Translations under genes and position numbers: made by a program
Shown: in pieces, positions 27,948-36,430 of the stretch
How the letters are laid out: each line of letters opens with the position of its first letter
Numbering within the stretch: position 1 is the stretch's first letter
Source: Methylobacter tundripaludum
GTDB lineage: Bacteria; Pseudomonadota; Gammaproteobacteria; Methylococcales; Methylomonadaceae
Assembly (NCBI RefSeq): GCF_002934365.1
Contig: NZ_PTIY01000001.1
Span: forward strand, 186,001-250,000
DNA: 64,000 bases
Direction of reading: 5' to 3'
The notes under the pieces: generated by a model
What the model saw: the letters and a program-made list of their open reading frames with translations, nothing else
Told to the model about the DNA's origin: nothing
Database searches by the model: none

Positions 27948-29246
27948 TCAAAAATTCTGCCCGGAGCACTTCTTGGTTTTGGTGTTGTAATTGCCGCAAC
28001 TGATAGGCGCTGTCCAGTCGGCGATAATCGGTTTGCTTTCCGGCAAAAAGTCGGACCAGGCATCGCCGTCGATCAGCTTGTTGGTTTGCCAAACCGTCTG
28101 CAATTGGCCGTCGTCCTGGATTTCGCCGATTAATACCGGTTTGCTGATGTGATGGTTAGGCAACATTTTCGAGGTGCCGCCGGTCAGGTTCGGAAACTCG
28201 ACGCCGATAATCGCTTTTTGCACCGCGTCAGGATCGGTCGAGCCGGCTTTCTCGACCGCTTTGACCCACATGTTGAAACCGATGTAATGCGCTTCCATCG
28301 GGTCGTTGGTCACGCGTTTCGGGTTTTTGATAAAGTCATGCCATTGGCTGATAAACGCGGCGTTTTTAGTGGTATCGATGCTCATGAAATAGTTCCATGC
28401 GGCCAGATGCCCCACCAACGGCTTGGTGTCCATACCCGACAACTCTTCCTCGCCGACCGAAAAGGCGATGACCGGAATCTGTTCTGCGGAAATGCCCTGA
28501 TTGCCTAGCTCCTTGTAGAACGGGATATTGGCGTCGCCGTTAATGGTTGAAACAACCGCCGTTTTCTTGCCGGCCGAACCGAATTTCTTGATGTCCGCGA
28601 CAATACCCTGCCAATCGGAATGCCCAAACGGCGTGTAATTAATCATGATGTCCTTTTTGGCGACGCCTTTGGAGACAAGGTAGGCTTCAAGGATCTTGTT
28701 GGTGGTGCGCGGATAAACGTAGTCGGTGCCCGCCAGTACCCAACGTTTGACTTTTAAATCGTTCATCAAATAATCGACCGCCGGAATCGCCTGCTGGTTC
28801 GGCGCGGCGCCGGTATAAAACACATTCTTCGACGATTCTTCGCCTTCATACTGCACCGGGTAAAACAGCAGGCCGTTCAGTTCTTCGATGACCGGCAACA
28901 CGGATTTTCTCGATACCGAAGTCCAACAGCCGAAGATCGCGGCCACTTTATCTTTGGTCAGCAATTCGCGCGCTTTTTCGGCAAACAGCGGCCAGTTGGA
29001 AGCCGGATCGACGACCACCGCTTCGAGTTTTTTGCCGAGCAAACCGCCTTTTTTGTTCTGCTCGTCGATCAGCATCAGCATCGTGTCTTTCAGCGTGGTT
29101 TCGCTGATCGCCATGGTGCCGGACAATGAGTGCAGCACACCGACTTTAATCGTGTCTTCGGCGTGTGCAGCACCCGCCGCCAGGGTTAATGCCGCTATCG
29201 CACCGGCGATACCGAGTAAGCGCAGTTTTGAAGATAATTTTTTCAT
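27948..29246 (-). CDS. urtA: Urea ABC transporter substrate-binding protein UrtA
   Basis: This periplasmic urea receptor (432 residues) begins MKKLSSKLRLLGIAGAIAAL, with a signal peptide cleaved near AAHAED. Receptor motifs are VGVLHSLSGTMAISETTLKD, GCWTSVSRKSVLPVIEELNG and FYPVQYEGEESSKNVFYTGA. It ends YNTKTKKCSGQNF. The start at 29246 was chosen at the signal-peptide methionine; upstream in-frame codons would add a charged leader. It lies 130 bases after the porin gene and is followed by copy D of the repeat before urtB. Confidence 0.96.
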   Translation of the reverse strand: MKKLSSKLRLLGIAGAIAALTLAAGAAHAEDTIKVGVLHSLSGTMAISETTLKDTMLMLIDEQNKKGGLLGKKLEAVVVDPASNWPLFAEKARELLTKDKVAAIFGCWTSVSRKSVLPVIEELNGLLFYPVQYEGEESSKNVFYTGAAPNQQAIPAVDYLMNDLKVKRWVLAGTDYVYPRTTNKILEAYLVSKGVAKKDIMINYTPFGHSDWQGIVADIKKFGSAGKKTAVVSTINGDANIPFYKELGNQGISAEQIPVIAFSVGEEELSGMDTKPLVGHLAAWNYFMSIDTTKNAAFISQWHDFIKNPKRVTNDPMEAHYIGFNMWVKAVEKAGSTDPDAVQKAIIGVEFPNLTGGTSKMLPNHHISKPVLIGEIQDDGQLQTVWQTNKLIDGDAWSDFLPESKPIIADWTAPISCGNYNTKTKKCSGQNF

Positions 29247-29377
29247 ATTAATAAATCTCAAATAGTTAAAGAAAGGTGGCCTAAAGGCTAAAATTCTGGG
29301 CCTTTCATCTTTTGCCTTTTCATCCATCAGCCAAAATCCGTGACATCTGTGTTCTATTTTCTAGCGGCTAAATAGAT

Positions 29378-30610
29378 TTATATCTGCCACTGAAAGCCGA
29401 GTTTGACGGCATTGCTGTGTTCGCCTGTAGCCGTCGACGTGTAATTCAGGCCTTTGGTCATAAGATCGCCGTATTCCCAGCTCAAGGACACGCGCGCGTT
29501 ATGGCCGTCGATCACGTAGTTCACGCCGCCTTCGTAGGAATTACGGTTGGAACTGCCGCCAGGCAGGACGTTCACATAACGTAGATACGGCTGGACTTGG
29601 CCGATGCCGATTTTTTGCGGGAACAAGTACATTCCGCTGACATCATAGGCGTTGCCTTCGAACATCGAAAAACCGCCGCCCGCATTGCGCGAGGCCTGGC
29701 TGTAGCCGTTGGAAATGCCGTAATTTTTGTATTCGCCGTTTACCGTCACCACGCCGCTGTTGGGCAGCACTTTTTCCATCAGCACGTCGACTGCGGTGCC
29801 TCGGAAGTCGCCATGATCCAAAGCGGTACCCGCGCCGTCTTCCTGATACTGGTTGGACACGGCGACGGTCAGGATGTCGCCGCCTTTGCCGTAGTAAGTG
29901 CCGGAGGTGTAATAGCCTGGATTCTTCTCGACATCCCAGAAGTTGTAGGCAAAGCGCTGGCTGTACAGAATATTGTCGTCAATATTCGCGCCGCCTCTTA
30001 AGCCGCGGAAAAAGCCGACGGCATATTGCAGGCGGCCGTCAAACGCCGCACCCCAAAAGGTCGCTCCGTCGTCACGGCCAAAAGAACCAGCCGAAGTGCC
30101 GTCCGACTTGATCGTCAAATTGTAATCGGCCGGCTCGAACGGCGTGCCGGAACTGAAAATATTGTATATCGCGCTGTAAAACGGACCGTTCATTTCCCGG
30201 CGTTCGGCAGGAACCAGCATGCGGCCTACCCAGAGGTTCGCCATCGGGACGTACTCAAACTTGCCGATCGCATCCAATACCCGCACTTCGCCGCCATTGC
30301 TACAGGTTTGGCAATCGGTATTGAACTCCACCTTCAAATATTTGTGGATTTGCCCGTTGAGGTACAGACGGATATTGTCCAGATTAAAGTCGTTGCTCCA
30401 CTTGTTGCCGCCAGCGCCGGCACCGCTTTCGGCAGCCTGAAAGCTGGTGCGTAAACCCGCACCGATGCTGACCCATTTGGTGTCGTCAATTTTGAAAGTT
30501 GCGCCGGCTTGCGAAGCCGGGACATAGCCGACCGCCAGCGTTAACAGGCTTAATGCCGGAAGAAGTTGCTTGCTTCGTATTCCGGCCGTTGTTTTTGTAG
30601 AATCACTCAT
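29378..30610 (-). CDS. Outer-membrane porin, probable urea/amide channel
   Basis: This 410-residue protein has an N-terminal signal (cleavage near SQAGATFKID). The remainder is a typical 16-strand-like porin pattern with alternating aromatic and small residues, ending in the outer-membrane signature NAVKLGFQWQI. Two cysteines (CQTCSNGG) lie in one loop. It resembles the OprO/OprP-like porins that accompany urea or amide transporters. As the first gene ahead of urtABCDE on the same strand it most likely lets urea or short amides cross the outer membrane. Substrate is inferred from position. Confidence 0.8.
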   Translation of the reverse strand: MSDSTKTTAGIRSKQLLPALSLLTLAVGYVPASQAGATFKIDDTKWVSIGAGLRTSFQAAESGAGAGGNKWSNDFNLDNIRLYLNGQIHKYLKVEFNTDCQTCSNGGEVRVLDAIGKFEYVPMANLWVGRMLVPAERREMNGPFYSAIYNIFSSGTPFEPADYNLTIKSDGTSAGSFGRDDGATFWGAAFDGRLQYAVGFFRGLRGGANIDDNILYSQRFAYNFWDVEKNPGYYTSGTYYGKGGDILTVAVSNQYQEDGAGTALDHGDFRGTAVDVLMEKVLPNSGVVTVNGEYKNYGISNGYSQASRNAGGGFSMFEGNAYDVSGMYLFPQKIGIGQVQPYLRYVNVLPGGSSNRNSYEGGVNYVIDGHNARVSLSWEYGDLMTKGLNYTSTATGEHSNAVKLGFQWQI

Positions 30611-30647
30611 GTCAGGTTCCCCAGAATTTAAAAGGTGATTTGATATT

Positions 30648-30668
30648 GCATCCGGGTTATCCGGATGC
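30648..30668. repeat. Hairpin upstream of the porin start
   Basis: GCATCCGG, a five-base loop and CCGGATGC form a perfect 8-base stem about 40 bases ahead of the porin start codon. It may lie in the 5' leader. No function can be assigned. Confidence 0.4.
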
Positions 30669-30718
30669 AGCCAGGAAGTTGGCTGGATTCATTATTTTGC
30701 TCGGGGGAAATTTGCACA

Positions 30719-30752
30719 ATGCGTCATCTGACTCATCAGTCAAATGACGCAT
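30719..30752. promoter_or_regulatory. Nested palindrome in the porin/lipoprotein divergent region
   Basis: ATGCGTCAT (30719-30727) pairs with ATGACGCAT (30744-30752) and, inside it, TGACT pairs with AGTCA around a CATC loop. Only one position in the 15-base arm is mismatched. It lies between the divergent porin and lipoprotein genes, so an operator for a dimeric regulator is possible. Confidence 0.5.
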
Positions 30753-30812
30753 ATCCATCAACCGGCAACTCGTCTACAGTTGAGGAACCTGTCTCACACC
30801 ATCCGGAGTCGC

Positions 30813-31553
30813 ATGAATAAGCTGATACAAGGCCCTGTAGGGAGCCTGCTGTCCAAATCTATCGCAATGGCCTGGTTATTAAGCGCCTGCGCACCGGGCC
30901 TGGAAAAAAAGCCGATACAGCTCGACACCGCATCAATTAAGCGGATTGAATTCAAGATCGGTACGATCAAGCAACCTTCGTTGAAATCGACATTGGCTGG
31001 GCGGGATGTGGCCGCCCGGATTGGCAACAATCTGGCCGGCTGGGGTTATCCGGTCGGGGCTAAAGACAATCAGGCTTTCAGCCATAGCTTAACCGCTGAA
31101 ATCGGCTTGATTGAGCACAGCGAAACGCCGCCCGGATTTTCATTTTCTTCCGGGAATTCCGATCCGAGGGCCCTCGATTTTCAAAAAGCCAAAGTGCTGC
31201 CGATCGGCTGCGAGCTGGCCTCTATCGCACAGCCGACCCAGACGAGCTATCTGCATATGGACTTTGTTGCCAGCAATGCGGCCAGCGAAGCGCAGTTGGT
31301 CGATCACATCAGCACCGTCTGTTTTAATCTGTTGAGCGAGCTTAACTGGCCGGATAAAACGCAAAGCGAGCCGTCTTCAAGTTTTAAGCCAAGCTGGATA
31401 CCGGAGGTGCGCATCGAAACCGTCACCAGACCGGAAGAAGCCGTCAAAGCCGATGAACCGGGCGTGGAAAAGGAAAACGAAGGCCGTAAACAGATCATCA
31501 TTCACAATCAGGGATCGCCGGTGATTTTAAAATTCGGCCATGAAAGGCTATAA
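30813..31553 (+). CDS. Putative lipoprotein of unknown function
   Basis: A 246-residue protein whose N-terminus MNKLIQGPVGSLLSKSIAMA ends in a lipobox-like LLSAC, so it is probably anchored in the outer membrane. The body has IEFKIGTIKQPSLKSTLAGR and a conserved-looking VARIGNNL-type helix, but I do not recognise the family. The C-terminal part is acidic, then ends IIHNQGSPVILKFGHERL. The start at 30813 has GGAG six bases upstream. It is divergent from the porin-urt operon and could be part of the urea module by position only. Confidence 0.65.
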   Translation: MNKLIQGPVGSLLSKSIAMAWLLSACAPGLEKKPIQLDTASIKRIEFKIGTIKQPSLKSTLAGRDVAARIGNNLAGWGYPVGAKDNQAFSHSLTAEIGLIEHSETPPGFSFSSGNSDPRALDFQKAKVLPIGCELASIAQPTQTSYLHMDFVASNAASEAQLVDHISTVCFNLLSELNWPDKTQSEPSSSFKPSWIPEVRIETVTRPEEAVKADEPGVEKENEGRKQIIIHNQGSPVILKFGHERL

Positions 31554-31607
31554 GCGCCTGATATAAGCTGCTGACTTGTATGTAAGCCTGGAGTGCAGGC
31601 TCGACCT

Positions 31608-31632
31608 GGTGTGCAAGCAGAGCTTGCACACC
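31608..31632. repeat. Perfect 11-base hairpin after the lipoprotein gene
   Basis: GGTGTGCAAGC and GCTTGCACACC flank a three-base loop. A-residues, not T, follow on the plus strand, so it is not a standard terminator. The remaining bases of the 432-base gap up to 31985 hold only the MITE and no recognisable gene. Confidence 0.5.
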
Positions 31633-31833
31633 AAAAAACCGGAAAACTTTAGCTCGATTACTTATTGGGCGTAATTGAGGCTAACCGCACCACTTTAGTT
31701 CAATGCTTTTATAGATAGCTTGCTGTTTAGCGCATAGGCTTTGCTAATGAGCTTTGGTGTAGTTATTGCTTAATCTAAAAGCCGCAGTTTTTAGATTCAA
31801 GAGGTAGTGATTGAACATAGGTAGTGAACAGGT

Positions 31834-31986
31834 TAAGTAATCGTTCAAAAGTCTTTTAACATTTTTTACTCACCACGAAGAGCACGAAGGACACGAAGTT
31901 GACTATTTTCTTCGTGATCTTCGTGGTAAATAAGGAGACAAATGGTTTTTTTCATTTTGTTAAAAAACTTTTTAGCTATCTACTTA
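31834..31986. mobile_element. MITE-like element, copy E (at the NCS1-kinase start)
   Basis: This 153-base element matches 16881-17024 over its whole length and in the same orientation. It carries one extra 9-base CACGAAG unit in its left arm (CCACGAAG, AGCACGAAG, GACACGAAG). Both ends are TA. The final A at 31986 is the A of a presumed ATG start codon (TACTT-ATG-GCT). The element contains AAGGAG and an ATG at 31942 that opens a 19-codon frame ending in TAA at 31999-32001. Confidence 0.75.
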
Positions 31987-34900
31987 TGGCTCACCTTATA
32001 AAAAACCATCGAGGAAACCAAGATCCGACAAAGTGTCTCAAAAATCCGCCGCGACTATAACGCCTGGGTCGCCAACGAAACGCTGGAAGACTATGCGCTG
32101 CGATTCGCACCGCGCACCTTCCGCAAATGGTCGGAATTCCAGGTCGCCAATACCGCGTTCGGCTCTACCTCATTCCTGGTTCTGGAAGCCATCGGCGGCT
32201 TCCTGTCGATCAATTACGGTTTTACCAATGCGTTTTGGGCTATTCTGGCGGTTGGTCTGATTATTTTTATCACCAGTTTCCCAATCAGCTATTACGCCGC
32301 CCGCTATAACATCGATATTGACCTGATGACCCGTAGCGCCGGTTTCGGTTATATCGGCTCGACGATAACCTCGTTGATTTACGCCTCGTTTACGTTCACG
32401 TTGTTTGCGCTCGAAGCATCGATAATGTCCTTGGCTATCGAGTTGTATTTCCACATCCCTATCGCCATCGCGCATATTATCAGCGCCGTTACTGTCATTC
32501 CTCTGGTGACTTTCGGAATCACCACGATCAGCCGCTTGCAGATGTGGACGCAGCCGCTGTGGCTGGTGCTATTGATTGCACCCTATATTGCCGTATTCAT
32601 GCGCGAACCGGACTCGATGATGACGGTGCAAGCCTATTTTTGGATTGCGGCTAGCGGTCAGGGCTTTAACTGGCTGATGTTCGGCAGCGCGACCACCATC
32701 GCCTTTTCAATGGTGGCGCAAATCGGCGAGCAAGTCGATTTCCTGCGTTTTATGCCTGTGCTGACTGAAAAAAACCGAATGCGCTGGTGGCTGGCAACCA
32801 TTACCGCGGGTCCGGGATGGATTTTGTTCGGCATGGCTAGGCAGCTGGGCGGAGCATTGCTGGCTCATCTTGCTGTTCGCCACGGCATAGCGCCGATCCA
32901 TGCGCATGAGCCGACGCAAATGTATCTGGTGGCTTACGCCGACTTGTTCGGCAATACCGAATTAGCGTTAACGGTCACTACGTTGTTTGTGGTGATTTCC
33001 CAGATTAAAATCAATGTCACTAATGCTTATGCAGGCTCGCTGGCTTGGTCGAATTTTTTTTCGCGGCTGACTCACAGCCACCCCGGCCGGGTTGTGTGGC
33101 TGGTGTTTAATGTTTCCGTTGCCCTTTTACTGATGGAATTCGGGGTATTCGGCGCTTTGGAAAAAGTATTGGGACTATTCTCCAATATGTCGATAGCCTG
33201 GATCAGCGCGGTTGCGGCGGAATTACTGATCAACAAGCCTCTGGGCTTGAGCACTAAAGCCGTTGAGTTCAAACGTGCTTACCTGCCGGATCTCAATCCG
33301 GTCGGCACGCTGTCAACCTTATGTGCCTCGATAGTATCGATATTGGCTTATCTGGGATTTTTCGGTGCGTTCGCGCAGGCCTTTTCAGCATTTTTCGCCT
33401 TGAGTCTGGCCTTTCTGCTGGTCCCTTGCATCGCTCTGCTATACGGCAGTCAACGCTATCTGGCGCGCGACATCCATCTTAACAATATGACTCCGGTCAG
33501 TCGCTGTACTATTTGCGAAAATCATTTCGAACGCGAAGATGTGGCGTATTGCCCGGTCTATGAGGACAGCATTTGCTCGCTTTGCTGCACGCTGGACTCG
33601 CGTTGCATGGATGCCTGTAAACCGGGCGTGCGCCTGGACGACTATCTGCAAAGCTTTGCCGAATGCTGTTTGCCGGGTTGGATGAATCTGGGCGTCAGGC
33701 TGCGCCTGATACGCTTTAGCCTGTTGTTTTTGTTTCTGGCCGTTTTAACCAGCATATTTGTAGGCATTATTTACTATCAGGATTTATTGCTTGCCGAACA
33801 CTACCTGCCGTCGTTCAATCTGTTGCTGGCGAATTTTGTTAAGGTTTACGCCTCATTGCTGGTCTTCATCGGTTTGTGTACCTGGTGGCTGATCCTGAAC
33901 GACGAGAGCCGGCGCGTTGCGCATGAAGAAATCGCCAAGCAAACCCAGCGCCTGTTGATGGAAATCGATGAACATAAAAAGACCGACGCGAAATTGCAGC
34001 AAGCCACCAAAATGGCGGATCGCGCCAACAGTGCGAAAAGCCGTTTTCTCAGCAGCATGAGCCATGAAATACGCACGCCGTTAAACAGTATTGTCGGCTA
34101 CGCGTATATTTTGCAGAAAGACCCGGCGATACCGGCGCACAGACGGCAGGCGGTGGATATTTTAAAGCGTAACGGCGATCATTTATCCGCGCTGATCGAG
34201 GACATTCTGGATATTGCCCGCATCGAAGCGCGTAAGTTCGAACTGCGCCAGGAGCCTATCGATTTTCCGGGATTTATTGAGCACCTGGTCAGTGTGTTTA
34301 AGCTGCAAGCCGAACAGAAAGGCCTGTCTTTTTACTGCCAGATTATCAACACTCTGCCGCAACGGGTCCGCGGCGACGAGAAGCGGGTCGGACAAATATT
34401 GATCAACCTGCTCGGCAATGCGGTCAAATTCACCGTGGCCGGCGAGGTTATCTTTCGTATCGGTTTCAGCTGCGGTGTAACGACGTTCCAGGTCGTTGAT
34501 ACCGGCCCCGGCATCCATAAAGATCAACTGCAAAATATTTTTCAGCCTTTTACCCAATTACCGAATGAGAATTTAGACGCCGGCAGCGGTTTGGGTCTAA
34601 CCATTAGTAAGATTCTATGCGAAATCATGGGCGGCGAACTGGTTGTGGTCAGCGATCAGGGCAAAGGTTCCACCTTTACCGTCAGGCTGCTGCTCCCCAA
34701 TCTGGGCAGCGAACAGCAATACATTCACGAAGAAGACATTATCGGTTATCAGGGCAAGCGCCAAAAAATCCTCATTGTCGATGATCAGCCGGATCATCGG
34801 CAGCTGATACTGTCTATTTTAGAGCCCTTAGGTTTCGTTTTGATTGAGGCCGGCGGCGGCGAAGAATGCCTGGATAAAGTCGAATATGATGCGCCGGATC

Positions 34901-35379
34901 TTGTTCTGATGGATTTATCGATGCCCGGACTGGATGGCGCCGCAACCGCCCATCTCCTGCGCCAAAACGGCAATGCAACGCCGATTGTTGTGTTAAGCGC
35001 CAACGCTTATCCGGCCGATCGGCTCAATGCCGTTAATGCCGGTTGCAACGATTTTTTGGTCAAGCCGATACACGTCAGCGAATTACTCTACAAACTTAAA
35101 CTGCATTTGGCGTTAAACTGGGTCTATCAGGATGATGAAACCGAACTGCAAATTTCCGACCAGTCGCCGTCACTAGACATTGTTCAGGAATTAACCGGCT
35201 ATGTGCGAATCGGCGATTTACAGGGACTTAATCAATATTTGACCCGACTCATTCAGCACCATCCTGAATATAGCTATTTTGCGCAGAGGATGATGTCGCT
35301 GGCCGGCGAATTCGATCTACTTGAAATCAAGAAACTCTTGCATATTGCCAGTGAGGCGCTAAGCGGCAATGACCGGTAA
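31986..35379 (+). CDS. NCS1-permease/hybrid histidine kinase, 5' end broken
   Basis: An unbroken frame runs from 32002 to 35379 (1125 residues) but has no ATG, GTG or TTG before 32326, and the homologous-looking sequence begins right at KTIEETKIRQSVSKIRRDYN. The ATG at 31986 would join this frame if the A6 run near 32000 had five As. Domains: an NCS1 nucleobase/hydantoin permease-like region with about 12 spans (to residue ~490); a cysteine-rich loop with CTICENHFERED and ICSLCCTLDSRCMDACK; two more spans; a coiled coil; HisKA (SSMSHEIRTPLNS); HATPase (QILINLLGNAVKF); a receiver (LVLMDLSMPGLDG); and a helical tail. It probably senses a nitrogenous ligand through the permease-like part. It overlaps the regulator gene by 11 bases. 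Confidence 0.75.
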
Positions 35380-36304
35380 ATCTTCTCCTATTATCGGAAT
35401 TGCCATGATTGTCGACGATACGCCCGGCAATCTGGCCTTGTTATCGGACACGCTCTCGGAAGCCGGTTACCGGGTGCTGGTTGCCACCGATGGCTTATCG
35501 GCGCTGGAACAAATCGCTTATCTGAAACCGGATATTATTTTGCTGGATATTATGATGCCGGGCATTGACGGCTTTGAAACCTGTAACCGGCTTAAATCCT
35601 CGCCGGAAACGGCCGATATTCCAGTATTATTTATGACCGCGTTAAGCGAACTGGACAACCTGTTACGCGGTTTCGATGAAGGCGCTGTCGATTATATTGT
35701 CAAACCGATTCGGCCCCCGGAAGTGCTGGCCAGAGTGGAAGTGCAGCTGACTCAGACCCGAAATCTGCGCCGCGTTGAAAATGCTTTAAACAACAGCCCT
35801 TTTTCCGCGTTGGCAATCGATTCAATTGGCAATATCACCTGGTTAACGCCCGGCGGCATCCGCTGGCTGGATGAGTTTCTGCAAAAACACGGATTAACGG
35901 GTAAGCATGACGTCGGTTCGCCGCTGCCCAAACCGCTGCTCGACTGGATTAACCGGCGCTCAGGGCTGATTGATAAATCCGAATCCTTTGAAAGTTATCG
36001 AGCCGGAGCCGGTTTTCTGGCAAAAATAATACCGTGCCAAAGCGCCGGCGAATCTCTGCTGGTTTTAGAAAAGCATTCACACGAGTGGGATCTTGATTGG
36101 ATAAGAAGCTCCCTGGGACTTACTGTGCGTGAAGCGGAAATACTGATGTGGATTTCCAGGGGTAAAACCAACAAGGACGTGGGTCTTATTCTGGGCAGCA
36201 GCCCGCGTACCATCAATAAGCATCTCGAACATATCTTTGAAAAATTTGGCGTGGCCACCCGCGCCGCGGCGGTTTCTATGGTGTTGCAGCGCCAGCAATT
36301 CTAA
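35369..36304 (+). CDS. LuxR-family response regulator partner of the NCS1-kinase
   Basis: This 311-residue regulator has an N-terminal receiver (MIVDDTPGNLALLSDTLSEA; phosphoacceptor in ILLDIMMPGIDG; VDYIVKPIRPPEVLA). A PAS-like middle (FSALAIDSIGNITWLTPGG) follows. The LuxR helix-turn-helix at the end has LTVREAEILMWISRGKTNKD and SSPRTINKHLEHIFEKFGV. It starts within the last codons of the kinase gene, so the two are translationally coupled and almost surely act as a pair. Targets are unknown. The adjacent urea module is the obvious candidate by position. Confidence 0.9.
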   Translation: MTGKSSPIIGIAMIVDDTPGNLALLSDTLSEAGYRVLVATDGLSALEQIAYLKPDIILLDIMMPGIDGFETCNRLKSSPETADIPVLFMTALSELDNLLRGFDEGAVDYIVKPIRPPEVLARVEVQLTQTRNLRRVENALNNSPFSALAIDSIGNITWLTPGGIRWLDEFLQKHGLTGKHDVGSPLPKPLLDWINRRSGLIDKSESFESYRAGAGFLAKIIPCQSAGESLLVLEKHSHEWDLDWIRSSLGLTVREAEILMWISRGKTNKDVGLILGSSPRTINKHLEHIFEKFGVATRAAAVSMVLQRQQF

Positions 36305-36430
36305 AGTTAAAGGCCATCATGTTTTTTTAGCATCGTGAGCGAGCCGCCGGGCTGTTTGGTTGATAGCGGACAATGCGCTAAAAAATGCTAGAATCACCGT
36401 TTTTGCGCAATCCGAGAACGTCTCTTGTCC

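Noticed and set aside
30611-30812. Sigma-54 (NtrC-type) promoter for the porin-urt operon
   Set aside because: No GG-N10-GC pair with the flanking bases of the consensus was found on the minus strand by eye.
31608-31632. Terminator for the lipoprotein gene
   Set aside because: The stem is perfect but no T-run follows on the plus strand, so I list it only as a hairpin.
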